DNA from: an uncultured Nitrososphaerales archaeon
GTDB taxonomy: Archaea; Thermoproteota; Nitrososphaeria; Nitrososphaerales; Nitrosocaldaceae
Length of the DNA stretch: 50,010 nucleotides
Reading direction: 5' to 3'
NCBI GenBank assembly: GCA_938030895.1
Contig: CALHIV010000001.1
Location: forward strand, 1 to 50,010
In this document: positions 17,846 through 25,691 of the stretch, piece after piece
Numbering within the stretch: position 1 is the first letter of the stretch
How the letters are laid out: every line of letters starts with the position of its first letter
Position numbers and translations under genes: made by a program
Notes under the pieces: generated by a model
Database searches by the model: none
The model's input: only the letters and a program-made list of their open reading frames with translations
What the model was told of the DNA's origin: nothing

Positions 17846-18295
17846 ATGGCCCCAATAGGTATTGGGAGAGAAGGGATGAGGTATACGTTCATGGTACTGG
17901 TTGCTATAGCAGTGGTAGGGTTACTAGGCATACCATTGGGCGATCCTAGGTTTCTGTACACTGCTATAATGCTAGAGTGTATATACATAGGACTTGCAGT
18001 ACTCTCGCTCAAGCTAGTTATGAGCAATGGTGGGAAGAACGAGAATGGTATGAGGATGATGAGGCTGATGAGGATGACTAGGATGGTTACAATACCATCC
18101 ATAGCTGTAGCATCCATGGTTATTGTGGCAAATACACTATCGAGTACGCATGTGAGTATAATGATTAGCCTAACCCCACTCTACAATGCGTTGATACTAA
18201 TTGTAGGTGGTTATGTACTGCAACTGCTCCTAATTGTAAGCAGCCTCTACGAGTATAGAAGGGTTATGAGGGTTACAGATCTAAATGCTAGATAG
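17846..18295 (+). CDS. Small membrane protein of unknown function
   Basis: About 149 residues with four predicted membrane helices: two near the N-terminus (MVLVAIAVVGLLGI, FLYTAIMLECIYIGLAVL), a Met/Arg-rich loop (RMMRLMRMTRM), then two more (SIAVASMVIVANTL, ALILIVGGYVLQLLLIV). I do not recognise a family. The ATG at 17846 gives the longest frame; an ATG at 17876 (MRYTFMVLV) fits the nearby TATA box better. It ends only a few bases from the scpA frame, so it may be co-transcribed with scpA and scpB. Confidence 0.65.
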   Translation: MAPIGIGREGMRYTFMVLVAIAVVGLLGIPLGDPRFLYTAIMLECIYIGLAVLSLKLVMSNGGKNENGMRMMRLMRMTRMVTIPSIAVASMVIVANTLSSTHVSIMISLTPLYNALILIVGGYVLQLLLIVSSLYEYRRVMRVTDLNAR

Positions 18296-18327
18296 ATGGC
18301 ATGGGAGAGGTGTGGGGAGGGAGGGTA

Positions 18328-19059
18328 ATGAATAGCAGTAGCAGCAATAATGATAATGATAATGATGGTGAGTTGCACCCATCGTTATCAAAACCCCCAG
18401 TGAACCTACTCTTCAACCCTACCCTAGTGAGCAAGAAGGGTATATGGAGTATAAGCATATCATACCTACTTGAACGCTTCCTTGCTATACTTGAGAGTAT
18501 GAAGAGTAAGGACCTTAGGCTGTGCGGGGTAGCAGCGCTATCATCAGCAGTGATATTCAGACTGAAGGTTGAGAGTATATTCTTGCTAGAGAGGATAGCG
18601 AATCAGCGCAAGCAAGTGAGCAGAGAAGGTCTTAGTGCATCAGATGTTAGCCTAACCCTCTCGGATATGCCGTATAGGCATGTAGCAACATATGATCTCA
18701 CCCTTGAGGATCTTCTAGAGATGCTCTCAAGCATAGTAGAGAAGATATATAGTAAGCAGGGGAGAGAGATTGATGTTAGCATAGAACCTGTAGCATCCAG
18801 TGTAGACTCTTACCTTATCACACTGGAGAATATTATAGATGAGTACAAGTCAAGGCTGTATGCACTTGTAATGGAACAGGGCAACGTATCATTCAACCAT
18901 CTAACCCTTGGTCTAGAACCCATAGAGGTTGCAAGATATCTCATAGCATTACTCCACCTATGCATTGAAGGTAAGGTTGACATCGTAGAGGTTAGCAACG
19001 ATGATAGTGCTGATAATAACGATATAACCATCATGAGGGCAACTAGTGATCAATCGTAG
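18328..19059 (+). CDS. scpA: ScpA-like segregation and condensation protein
   Basis: Kleisin subunit that links the heads of an SMC dimer in chromosome condensation. The C-terminal winged-helix part (ARYLIALLHLCIEGKVDIVEV) and the N-terminal helical part (GIWSISISYLLERFLAILES) fit the ScpA pattern, and the next gene is scpB. I favour the ATG at 18328 because a GGAGGG ribosome site precedes it; the frame is open to an ATG at 18301. A short Asn/Asp/Ser tract follows the start and the C-terminus ends in Asp/Asn-rich sequence. No SMC gene is in the window. The sequence is divergent from bacterial ScpA. Confidence 0.8.
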   Translation: MNSSSSNNDNDNDGELHPSLSKPPVNLLFNPTLVSKKGIWSISISYLLERFLAILESMKSKDLRLCGVAALSSAVIFRLKVESIFLLERIANQRKQVSREGLSASDVSLTLSDMPYRHVATYDLTLEDLLEMLSSIVEKIYSKQGREIDVSIEPVASSVDSYLITLENIIDEYKSRLYALVMEQGNVSFNHLTLGLEPIEVARYLIALLHLCIEGKVDIVEVSNDDSADNNDITIMRATSDQS

Positions 19060-19124
19060 TTGATCATCTTGTTAAGTGTATATGAATTGTCCATTTAAAT
19101 TCCCCATGCAAGGGATGAGTCTGC

Positions 19125-19718
19125 ATGCAACGAGAGGATGAGATGCTTGCTAGGCTGGAGGCTGCACTCTACGCATCTGGAAGACCTTTAAGTATAGAGG
19201 AGATACAGAGTGCTATAGGTACAGATAGTAGGAGTAAGGCACTTAGGATAGCGAGGATGCTAGCAGAGAGGGTTAACTCAACATTTCATGCATTGGAGAT
19301 AGTAGAGTCTCCATCAGGCTCATTCGTACTCCAGACGAAGCCCTCCTATTACAACATAGTTAGAAGGTTCTCGAGCAGACCTCTACTATCCAAGGCTGTA
19401 CTTAGAACCCTAGCATATATAGCATATATGCAACCTATAAATGCAAAGAGGCTAGCAGAGGTTAGAGGCTCTCAGGTATATGAGCATCTTAAGGAGTTGA
19501 GGGACCAAGGCTTCATATCATACAGGGTTGAGGGTAGGAGCAAGGTGTATTACACCACTACAAAGTTCTCTGAGTACTTTGGTCTAGATGGCAATTCCAA
19601 TGGTAATGGTAGTGAGAGCATAAGATCATTACTCGTCAAGAGAGCCTCTGTAAATCGTGTTGCCATCAATACATCAACAGATGCCAACGTAACTACCATG
19701 GTTGCTCAAACGATTTAG
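19125..19718 (+). CDS. scpB: ScpB segregation and condensation protein
   Basis: A 197-residue winged-helix protein that binds ScpA and completes the SMC-ScpAB condensin. The start region (ARLEAALYASGRPLSIEEI) and the second winged helix (RTLAYIAYMQPINAKRLAEV, LRDQGFISYRVEGRSKVYYT) are typical. The last 40 residues are a low-complexity Asn/Ser tail. A TATA-like box (CATTTAAATT near 19091-19100) suggests it also has its own leaderless promoter besides read-through from scpA. Confidence 0.9.
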   Translation: MQREDEMLARLEAALYASGRPLSIEEIQSAIGTDSRSKALRIARMLAERVNSTFHALEIVESPSGSFVLQTKPSYYNIVRRFSSRPLLSKAVLRTLAYIAYMQPINAKRLAEVRGSQVYEHLKELRDQGFISYRVEGRSKVYYTTTKFSEYFGLDGNSNGNGSESIRSLLVKRASVNRVAINTSTDANVTTMVAQTI

Positions 19719-19754
19719 AAAAGACTTAATTATGCTGCAGAGAGGAATGATGGT

Positions 19755-20138
19755 ATGAAGAAGAGCGTTGAGAACCTATTGAAGAGGAAGCCTACTGGGG
19801 GTAAGAGGAAGGCTTACAGGGGGAGGAGGAAGTATGAAATTGATGGGTATCCAGCGGAGACGGTCTTAGGCAAGGAGGAGAGGATCGTGAAGAGTGTTAG
19901 AGGAGGTAATAGGAAGGTAGCATGTAAGAGTGTAGAGTATGCAAATGTGGCTGATAGTAGAGAGGGGAAGGTTGTGAAGGCAAAGATACTCCGTGTAGTT
20001 AGGAACCTAGCAGATAAGGATTATGATAGGAGAGGCGTTATAACCAAGGGGGCGTTGATAGAGACCGAGGTTGGGACAGCAAGAGTAGTCTCCAGACCAG
20101 GACAGGATGGTACCATCAATGCAGTAAAGATGCCATAA
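19755..20138 (+). CDS. rps8e: Ribosomal protein S8e
   Basis: A 127-residue small-subunit protein of archaea and eukaryotes, full length. Clear family motifs are KRKAYRGRRKYEIDGYPAET near the start, VRGGNRKV in the middle and ITKGALIETEVGTARVVSRP near the end. It binds rRNA of the 30S subunit. It begins 36 bases after scpB; the SRP19 gene follows after a 97-base spacer. Confidence 0.97.
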   Translation: MKKSVENLLKRKPTGGKRKAYRGRRKYEIDGYPAETVLGKEERIVKSVRGGNRKVACKSVEYANVADSREGKVVKAKILRVVRNLADKDYDRRGVITKGALIETEVGTARVVSRPGQDGTINAVKMP

Positions 20139-20235
20139 CCATCAATTATTTATATGATTATGGGGTAATGATCACTATCACGAGTGTGGTGATGATATAT
20201 ATTATGAACTGCTATACTCTCTACAGGTAAAGTGC

Positions 20236-20538
20236 ATGAAGGACTATGAATACTATATAATCTGGTTAGAGTACTTTAACAAGAACCTGAGTAAGAGCAA
20301 GGGCAGGAAGGTCAGCAAGGGTAGATCTGTGTTTGATCCAAGTATCGACGAACTCATAGAGGCAGCAAGGTTGGCCGGTTATGAGCCGAACGATGTCAAT
20401 GACAAGGCACACTATCCTAGGAGGGCATATACAAGATCAGGCTACATCATGGTTAAGAAGGAGGAGGGGGGTAGCAAGTCAAGAGTCCTTAACAAGATAG
20501 CAGATGCATTACTACAGATAAGGAGCAAGAAGAAGTAG
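20236..20538 (+). CDS. srp19: Signal recognition particle protein SRP19
   Basis: A 100-residue RNA-binding protein that clamps helices 6 and 8 of SRP RNA so that SRP54 can bind. The N-terminal YYIIWLEYFNKNLSKSKGRKV, the central helix region (IDELIEAARLAGYEP) and the HYPRRAYTRSGYIMVKK segment are characteristic. The basic C-terminal tail is normal for the family. It lies in an information-processing cluster (S8e, SRP19, Gar1, TFB), all on the same strand. Confidence 0.95.
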   Translation: MKDYEYYIIWLEYFNKNLSKSKGRKVSKGRSVFDPSIDELIEAARLAGYEPNDVNDKAHYPRRAYTRSGYIMVKKEEGGSKSRVLNKIADALLQIRSKKK

Positions 20539-20597
20539 CGATGATAATATTATAAAGAAAGATTGACAGTAATGGTGATAATCATGGTGAGTCTTGG

Positions 20598-20996
20598 ATG
20601 AGGGAGGATAGAGAGGTGGGGGAGGTCTTGCATATATCAAAGAGTGGGAGGATGATAATAAAGTGCAGTAACAGTAGAGACGTTGCAGGCTTGAGTAGAG
20701 GTACTATACTAGTAGACTCCAAGGCTAAGAGTGTTGCTAAGGTCATCGAACTTATAGGACCTGTAGAGTCTCCATATATATCGGCTCTACCCCTAACCGA
20801 TAGGGTAAAGAAGTATATTGGTGCAAGGCTGTATGCTGTAATAGATAGTGGTATCAGCAGCAGTAGTAGTAGCAAGAAGGTTAGAAGGGAGTATAGCAAG
20901 AAGGGAGAGAAGGTAAGTGTTAGAAGAGTCAGGGCTAAAGAGAAGGAGAAGGGGAAGGAGAAAGAGAAAGGGAAGGAGAAAGGGAAGGAGGAGTAG
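20598..20996 (+). CDS. Gar1-like H/ACA ribonucleoprotein subunit
   Basis: Resembles archaeal Gar1, the subunit that assists Cbf5 in guide-directed pseudouridine formation. The beta-barrel core (about residues 5-82) shows GEVLHISKSGRMIIKC, the hairpin RGTILVDSKAKSVAKVIELIGPV and YISALPLTD. After it comes a 50-residue tail: a serine run, then repeated Lys-Glu-Lys-Gly units encoded by a purine-only stretch (20935-20996). Archaeal Gar1 normally ends near the core, so this tail is an extra and may bind RNA. Its length could vary between strains. Confidence 0.85.
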   Translation: MREDREVGEVLHISKSGRMIIKCSNSRDVAGLSRGTILVDSKAKSVAKVIELIGPVESPYISALPLTDRVKKYIGARLYAVIDSGISSSSSSKKVRREYSKKGEKVSVRRVRAKEKEKGKEKEKGKEKGKEE

Positions 20997-21122
20997 AAGG
21001 AGGATGGGAGAGGGGGAGGGAGAAGAATGATGGTTACGATGTTAGTTATAGTGTAGAGGTATAGAAGAGGAGGGAAGATAAAAGAAGAGAGTAGAAGATG
21101 ATGGGAGTGGTTGGTGGTTGCT

Positions 21123-22109
21123 ATGGTTGCTATAACACATCGGTCATGTCCAGAGTGTGGTTCTATACTGATAGAGGATCAGAGTAGTGGGGAGTGCTTC
21201 TGCTCATCCTGTGGGTATGTTGCTATAGAGCATATACCAAGTCTGCTACCAGAGAGTATAGCAAGGGAGCCTGAGGAGAGGCTGAAGATCTCAAGGAGTA
21301 GTGGATATACCAGTTATGCCTACCATGATCTAGGGATATCAACAGAGATACCATATGTTAATAAAGACTTTACAGGGAAGAGGATAGGCTCTAACATGGT
21401 AGAACAGTTAACAAGTATAAGGAGGTGGCATACCAGACTGAGGGTATCATCAAGTAGGGAGAGAAGGTTATACAACGTACTAAGCAAGATAAACGAGATA
21501 TGCTCCATACTCTCATTGCCAAGAATAGTGTGTGAGACAGCATCACTACTCTACAGGAACTTTGAGAGCAAGGCAAAAGGTAGGTCTATAGCATGTATGG
21601 CAGCTGCAAGCATATACATAGCATGTAAGAGATGCTCTATTGTAAGGTCCATGGATGAGATAATAGAGGCAGCAAACTGTATGCGTAATAGGAAGTTGGT
21701 CTACAGATATTATAGGATGATGGCTATAGAGGGGCAGGATGCTGATGGTAGTGGAGATGCTAAAGCATTAGATAGGCAGAGATGTGAAGGGTATACGCAG
21801 TTAACACTTGATAGATACATATCCAAGCTCTCAAATCTATCAAGGATAGATACGAAGGTTGAGAAGCTGGCTATAGAGATAGCAAGGAAGATAGAGCATG
21901 AGGATAGTAATGCTATGGTAGATGGCAAGGCACCAAGTGGTCTTGCAGCAGCATACTTGTACATAGCAGCTATACTCCTTGGCATAAAGATCCTCCAGCA
22001 TGATATCTCTAGTGTATCAAAGGTGACAGAGGTTACTGTAAGGAATAGGTGTAGGGAGATACTGAGCAACTACAGGATAAGGTTACTGCTAAAACCAGCA
22101 CAGCCATGA
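21123..22109 (+). CDS. tfb: Transcription initiation factor TFB
   Basis: Archaeal TFIIB homologue that bridges TBP-bound promoter DNA and RNA polymerase. The N-terminal zinc ribbon has CPEC and CSSC (residues about 9-31). A B-finger/linker region follows (EERLKISRSSGYTSYAYHDLG), then two cyclin-like repeats (IARAS-type helix pairs around residues 105-200 and 225-325). The sequence is divergent: the linker is unusual and an insertion with GQDADGSGDAKALDRQ splits the cyclin repeats. Archaea with several TFBs often have one such divergent copy, so this may be an alternative rather than the main TFB. I start it at the ATG at 21123, though TTG/GTG codons lie just upstream. Confidence 0.9.
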   Translation: MVAITHRSCPECGSILIEDQSSGECFCSSCGYVAIEHIPSLLPESIAREPEERLKISRSSGYTSYAYHDLGISTEIPYVNKDFTGKRIGSNMVEQLTSIRRWHTRLRVSSSRERRLYNVLSKINEICSILSLPRIVCETASLLYRNFESKAKGRSIACMAAASIYIACKRCSIVRSMDEIIEAANCMRNRKLVYRYYRMMAIEGQDADGSGDAKALDRQRCEGYTQLTLDRYISKLSNLSRIDTKVEKLAIEIARKIEHEDSNAMVDGKAPSGLAAAYLYIAAILLGIKILQHDISSVSKVTEVTVRNRCREILSNYRIRLLLKPAQP

Positions 22110-22200
22110 TGCCTTCTCTATGATTTTTATTGAATATCCATGGATTGATCATGATTAACTAAGATGTTCTAACCAACTGTTATTGGAGTTAGTATCTTAA

Positions 22201-22209
22201 TATTTATAT
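22201..22209 (+). promoter_or_regulatory. TATA box for sufC
   Basis: TATTTATAT about 25-30 bases before the ATG at 22233; predicted leaderless. Upstream, a T5 run at about 22123-22128 may end the TFB transcript. Confidence 0.5.
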
Positions 22210-22232
22210 AAGATCCCTCTTATAACGGTGTT

Positions 22233-23021
22233 ATGAGGCTGGAGATAGATGATCTACACGTCAGCATAGACTCAAGGGAGATAATCAAGGGTCTTAACTT
22301 GACCGTTGCTAGCAACGAGGTGCATGCTGTAATGGGTCCTAATGGCTCTGGCAAGAGTACTCTAGCATATACACTGCTTGGGCACCCAAGGTATACAGTA
22401 AGCAAGGGCGATATAAGGCTTGATGGGGAGAGCATCCTTGAACTCTCAACGGATGAGAGGGCTAGGAAGGGTCTCTTCTTGGGCTTCCAGTACCCAGTCG
22501 AGATCTCTGGCGTTAGTTTCAGCAACTTCCTTAGGAATGCGTACAACATCATGAACAAGTCTTATCAGGATAAGAAGAGGGAGGTCTTCTTAACAGTAAG
22601 AGAGTTCCATGATTACATGAGGAGGCAGATAGATCTGGTTGGGTTAGATGGTTCGTTTCTTACAAGGTACCTTAACGAAGGCTTCTCTGGAGGGGAGAAG
22701 AAGAGGTCTGAGGTGCTCCAGATGCTAGTACTAAGGCCTAGACTTGCTATACTGGATGAGCCAGACTCTGGTCTAGATATAGATGCTGTGAAGGCAGTCG
22801 CAAATGCAATAAACAACTTTATAAGCAATGATACCGCTGTTCTGGTCATAACGCATTACGCTAGGATACTGAGGTATCTGAAGAGGTTGGATTACGTGCA
22901 TGTGATGGCAGAAGGTAAGATCGTTAGATCCGGAGGGAAGGAACTTGCAGAGATGCTTGAGGAGAAGGGCTATGGCTGGATAGAGAGGGAGGTAAAAGAG
23001 AGAGCAGATAGCAGTAGTTGA
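22233..23021 (+). CDS. sufC: SufC ATPase of Fe-S cluster assembly
   Basis: ABC-type ATPase that binds SufB and SufD and drives their rearrangement during Fe-S cluster assembly in the cytoplasm. Walker A is at residues 35-43 (GPNGSGKST), the signature is FSGGEKKRSE and Walker B is LAILDEPDSGLD; the final switch histidine is in VITHYAR. Full length (262). It is separated from the sufBD operon by 11 kb of heme genes and has its own promoter. Confidence 0.97.
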   Translation: MRLEIDDLHVSIDSREIIKGLNLTVASNEVHAVMGPNGSGKSTLAYTLLGHPRYTVSKGDIRLDGESILELSTDERARKGLFLGFQYPVEISGVSFSNFLRNAYNIMNKSYQDKKREVFLTVREFHDYMRRQIDLVGLDGSFLTRYLNEGFSGGEKKRSEVLQMLVLRPRLAILDEPDSGLDIDAVKAVANAINNFISNDTAVLVITHYARILRYLKRLDYVHVMAEGKIVRSGGKELAEMLEEKGYGWIEREVKERADSSS

Positions 23022-23076
23022 GAGATCTATCTATATAATATATAATTATAGGCATGTTAGGATAGATTAGGGTAGA

Positions 23077-23217
23077 ATGATAGCATCTGTACTGGTTAGG
23101 CTTGCAGTAATGACCAATAACAAACCAGTGCAGATAAAGATGCTGATACTGTTTATGCTAGTTATATGTTATATAATACCCATCATACACACCTCTGGTA
23201 GAGTTATATATTATTGA
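23077..23217 (+). CDS. Possible 46-residue membrane peptide
   Basis: A short frame starting at the ATG at 23077 would encode a peptide with one hydrophobic helix (MLILFMLVICYIIPII). It fills about half the 258-base spacer between sufC and the HemQ-like gene. An AT-rich TATA-like stretch lies near 23033-23046. There is no clear ribosome site and I do not recognise the sequence, so it may be chance. Confidence 0.2.
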   Translation: MIASVLVRLAVMTNNKPVQIKMLILFMLVICYIIPIIHTSGRVIYY

Positions 23218-23279
23218 TAAGTAGAGATCATAGTAGAATAGAGTAGAGTAGAGGAACAGATCATTCATCCCTTTCATGT

Positions 23280-24041
23280 ATGATAAGCAGTAAGGTAAAT
23301 ATGTCTATACGTACTCTAGCAGTACGTATGAGTAATGTACAGAGCAGCGCCCAAGCCAATGCTCAGTACTTGACCCAACATACATTCTTCAACTTCTCAT
23401 TCTTCAAGGTTGATCAGAAGTGGAGATGGCTCAATGATCTTACAAAGCAAGAGTCAGCAAAGGAGTTCATCTCCATACTTGAGTCAGCATCCTCAGATAA
23501 TGTAAGGTACAGATCATACTCTCTAGTTGGTTTAAGGGAGGATGCGGACTTTATGCTCTGGTTTGCATCAGATACAATAGATAAGGTTCAGAACGTAGTA
23601 GCAAGGTTGTACAGAACCGTTCTAGGCAAGTACATAAATCCAGCATATGTATACATCTCTGTACTCAAACCCTCTACATACACAGGTAAGGCAGAGTCAT
23701 CATTCCTAAAGGGCGAGAAGCCATGCAAGTATGTTGTTGTATACCCATTCATAAAGAGTAGAGAATGGTATCTCTTACCATTTGAGGAGAGGAAGAGGAT
23801 GATGGAGGAGCATGCTATGGTTGGTAGAAGATTCCCTATGGTAAGGCTCAACACATCCTATTCCTTCGGGCTCGACGATCAGGACTTTATGCTTGCATTT
23901 GAGACAGATGATATATATGCGTTCCATGAACTCGTTATGCAGTTGAGGGAGACACAGGTCAGCAGGTACGTTGTTAAGGATACCCCTATGCTAGTAAGTA
24001 TATATAAACCAATAGAAGAGGTGATAAGGGACATTGGCTAA
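23280..24041 (+). CDS. hemQ: HemQ/chlorite dismutase-family protein, likely coproheme decarboxylase
   Basis: Full-length member (253 residues) of the Cld/HemQ fold. The family core is clear: YVVVYPFIKSREWYLLP, ERKRMMEEH and SYSFGLDDQDFMLAFE. By alignment from memory with bacterial HemQ, Tyr155 and Lys159 match the catalytic Tyr-Lys pair and His178 matches the heme-binding histidine. True chlorite dismutation is unlikely in this context. The neighbours (AhbAB, SirC, HemA-D) make oxidation of coproheme to heme b the best guess. The first 30 residues look unconserved, so the real start may be one of several internal ATGs (for example residue 8 or 17). Confidence 0.85.
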   Translation: MISSKVNMSIRTLAVRMSNVQSSAQANAQYLTQHTFFNFSFFKVDQKWRWLNDLTKQESAKEFISILESASSDNVRYRSYSLVGLREDADFMLWFASDTIDKVQNVVARLYRTVLGKYINPAYVYISVLKPSTYTGKAESSFLKGEKPCKYVVVYPFIKSREWYLLPFEERKRMMEEHAMVGRRFPMVRLNTSYSFGLDDQDFMLAFETDDIYAFHELVMQLRETQVSRYVVKDTPMLVSIYKPIEEVIRDIG

Positions 24042-24069
24042 TGTCATCAACACTAAAGGTAACAATGTG

Positions 24070-24642
24070 ATGGACTGGCATGCACTCAAGGAATGGGCTA
24101 TAGTAGTTAGAGCAGTTGAGCAAGGCAAGCATTTCATCCTATTCAGGAAGGGTGGTATACTGGATGATGGGTTCTCTGTAGCAAGCAATCAATTCCTGTT
24201 ATTCCCAACATTCGAGCATCAGAGTAAGCAGTACATAAAGGATGAGTACAGGTTAGAGTATGATGCGCTAGAGGTTCATGCCCCAGTCGATAAGGTTGTG
24301 ATAAGGTCTGCAGCAAGGGTAGCATCTTACTATGAGAGTGGTGACAAGGCTAAACTACTCAGTCTCGATAGATACCATATATACAACGATCTATTCATAG
24401 ACTACAGGATGCAGTGGAATAGAGATAAGCCTGTTAGTGTCATGCTCGTTAGAGCCTATAGGCTTGAAGAACCAATAGTCCTTGATATGGCTGCAGAGTA
24501 CTATGGGTGCAGATCTTGGATAAGGCTCAGAGATACAGGGTTGAAGATTAAGATAGATAAACCGATAGTTGATGACTATACGTTTGAGCATATAAAGAGT
24601 AGTGTAGATAAGATAATGAGTATGGATGGAGGGGCGAGTTAG
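24070..24642 (+). CDS. DUF1802 family protein
   Basis: A 190-residue soluble protein with the DUF1802 look: ALKEWAIVVRAVEQGKHFIL, FRKGGILDDGF and FLLFPTFEHQ. The function of this family is not known to me. I start it at the ATG at 24070, preceded by AAAGGT; the frame is open back to a TTG at 24034, overlapping the hemQ stop. It sits between the hemQ-like gene and an aldo/keto reductase with almost no spacing, so all three are probably one transcript. Whether it takes part in heme synthesis is inference from position only. Confidence 0.85.
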   Translation: MDWHALKEWAIVVRAVEQGKHFILFRKGGILDDGFSVASNQFLLFPTFEHQSKQYIKDEYRLEYDALEVHAPVDKVVIRSAARVASYYESGDKAKLLSLDRYHIYNDLFIDYRMQWNRDKPVSVMLVRAYRLEEPIVLDMAAEYYGCRSWIRLRDTGLKIKIDKPIVDDYTFEHIKSSVDKIMSMDGGAS

Positions 24643-24644
24643 TG

Positions 24645-25634
24645 ATGAGGTATAGAAGGTTAGGTAAGAGTAACATACTAGTCTCTGAGATAGGCTTTGG
24701 TGCATGGACCATAGCACTAGATTGGTGGGGTAAGAAGATTGATGATGATTATGCAGTGAAGATGCTCAAGCATGCATATGATCTTGGCATAAACTTCTTC
24801 GATACTGCAGATATATACGGTAAGGGTAAGAGTGAGATGCTGATAGCAAAGGCATTCAAGGATATGAGGGATGAGGTTGTGATATCAACAAAGTTCGGCT
24901 ACGATATCTACTCTAATGTAGAGCAGATAGGGCATAGTGAGTTACCTCAGAGGTTCGATGCCAAATATGCTAGATACGCTTTAGAGAAGAGTTTAGAGCG
25001 TTTAGAGAGTAGTTATGTGGATGTGTTTAACCTTCATAACCCAAAGATGTATGCATTAACACACAACCCATTGTTCCTTACACTAGAGCAGTTGAGGGCA
25101 GAGGGGAAGATAAGGCACTACGGTGCTGCCCTAGGTCCAGCGATAGGATGGAAGGATGAGGGTATATATGCAATGGAGAGGAGAGGCATCACTGCTCTAC
25201 AGACCGTATACAATATACTGGAGCAGGAGCCAGCAAGGCAGTTCTTCCCCTATGCTAAAGCAAACGATGTTGGTATACTGGTTAGGGTACCAGATGCATC
25301 TGGAGTGCTCACAGGTAAACTAACACCAAATACACATTTGGATAAGAACGATCATAGAGCGTTTAGGAAGAGAGCATGGATAGAGGAGGCTATAAAGAGG
25401 CTAGAGATCCTCAAACCGATAGCAGATGCAAAGGGATGGAGCATAAACGAACTTGCTATAAAGTTCATCCTATCGGAGCAGTGTGTATCATCTGTACTAC
25501 CAACGGTAACCAGCATAGATGAGTTGGATTCCTATGCAGCGATCTCAGATGGCAAGTATCTCAGCAGTGATGAGTTGAAGGCAATAAGCGAGATGTATGA
25601 TAAGGACTTTGTAATGCTACAGAGCATACAATGA
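24645..25634 (+). CDS. Aldo/keto reductase
   Basis: NADPH-dependent oxidoreductase of the AKR barrel family (329 residues). The catalytic tetrad is present: Asp53 and Tyr58 (DTADIYGKGKSE), Lys83 (ISTKFG) and His131 (FNLHNP). The N-terminal MRYRRLGKSNILVSEIGFG is typical of the group that includes YajO/Tas-like reductases. The start is the ATG three bases after the DUF1802 stop, preceded by GGAGGGG. Substrate unknown. Its operon with a HemQ-like gene is unusual, but I know of no AKR step in heme synthesis. Confidence 0.93.
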   Translation: MRYRRLGKSNILVSEIGFGAWTIALDWWGKKIDDDYAVKMLKHAYDLGINFFDTADIYGKGKSEMLIAKAFKDMRDEVVISTKFGYDIYSNVEQIGHSELPQRFDAKYARYALEKSLERLESSYVDVFNLHNPKMYALTHNPLFLTLEQLRAEGKIRHYGAALGPAIGWKDEGIYAMERRGITALQTVYNILEQEPARQFFPYAKANDVGILVRVPDASGVLTGKLTPNTHLDKNDHRAFRKRAWIEEAIKRLEILKPIADAKGWSINELAIKFILSEQCVSSVLPTVTSIDELDSYAAISDGKYLSSDELKAISEMYDKDFVMLQSIQ

Positions 25635-25691
25635 TAGTAAAAGTCTATCAAGCCTCTCTTCTCCATGATGCTATCTCCAATTCTACCAGTT

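Noticed and set aside
20139-20235. Possible C/D-box RNA between S8e and SRP19 (GTGATGA near 20190)
   Set aside because: No matching CTGA box at the right distance.
23280-24041. Chlorite dismutase as the function of the Cld-family gene
   Set aside because: The Tyr-x3-Lys pair fits HemQ better, and the neighbours are all heme-synthesis genes; chlorite metabolism has no support here.
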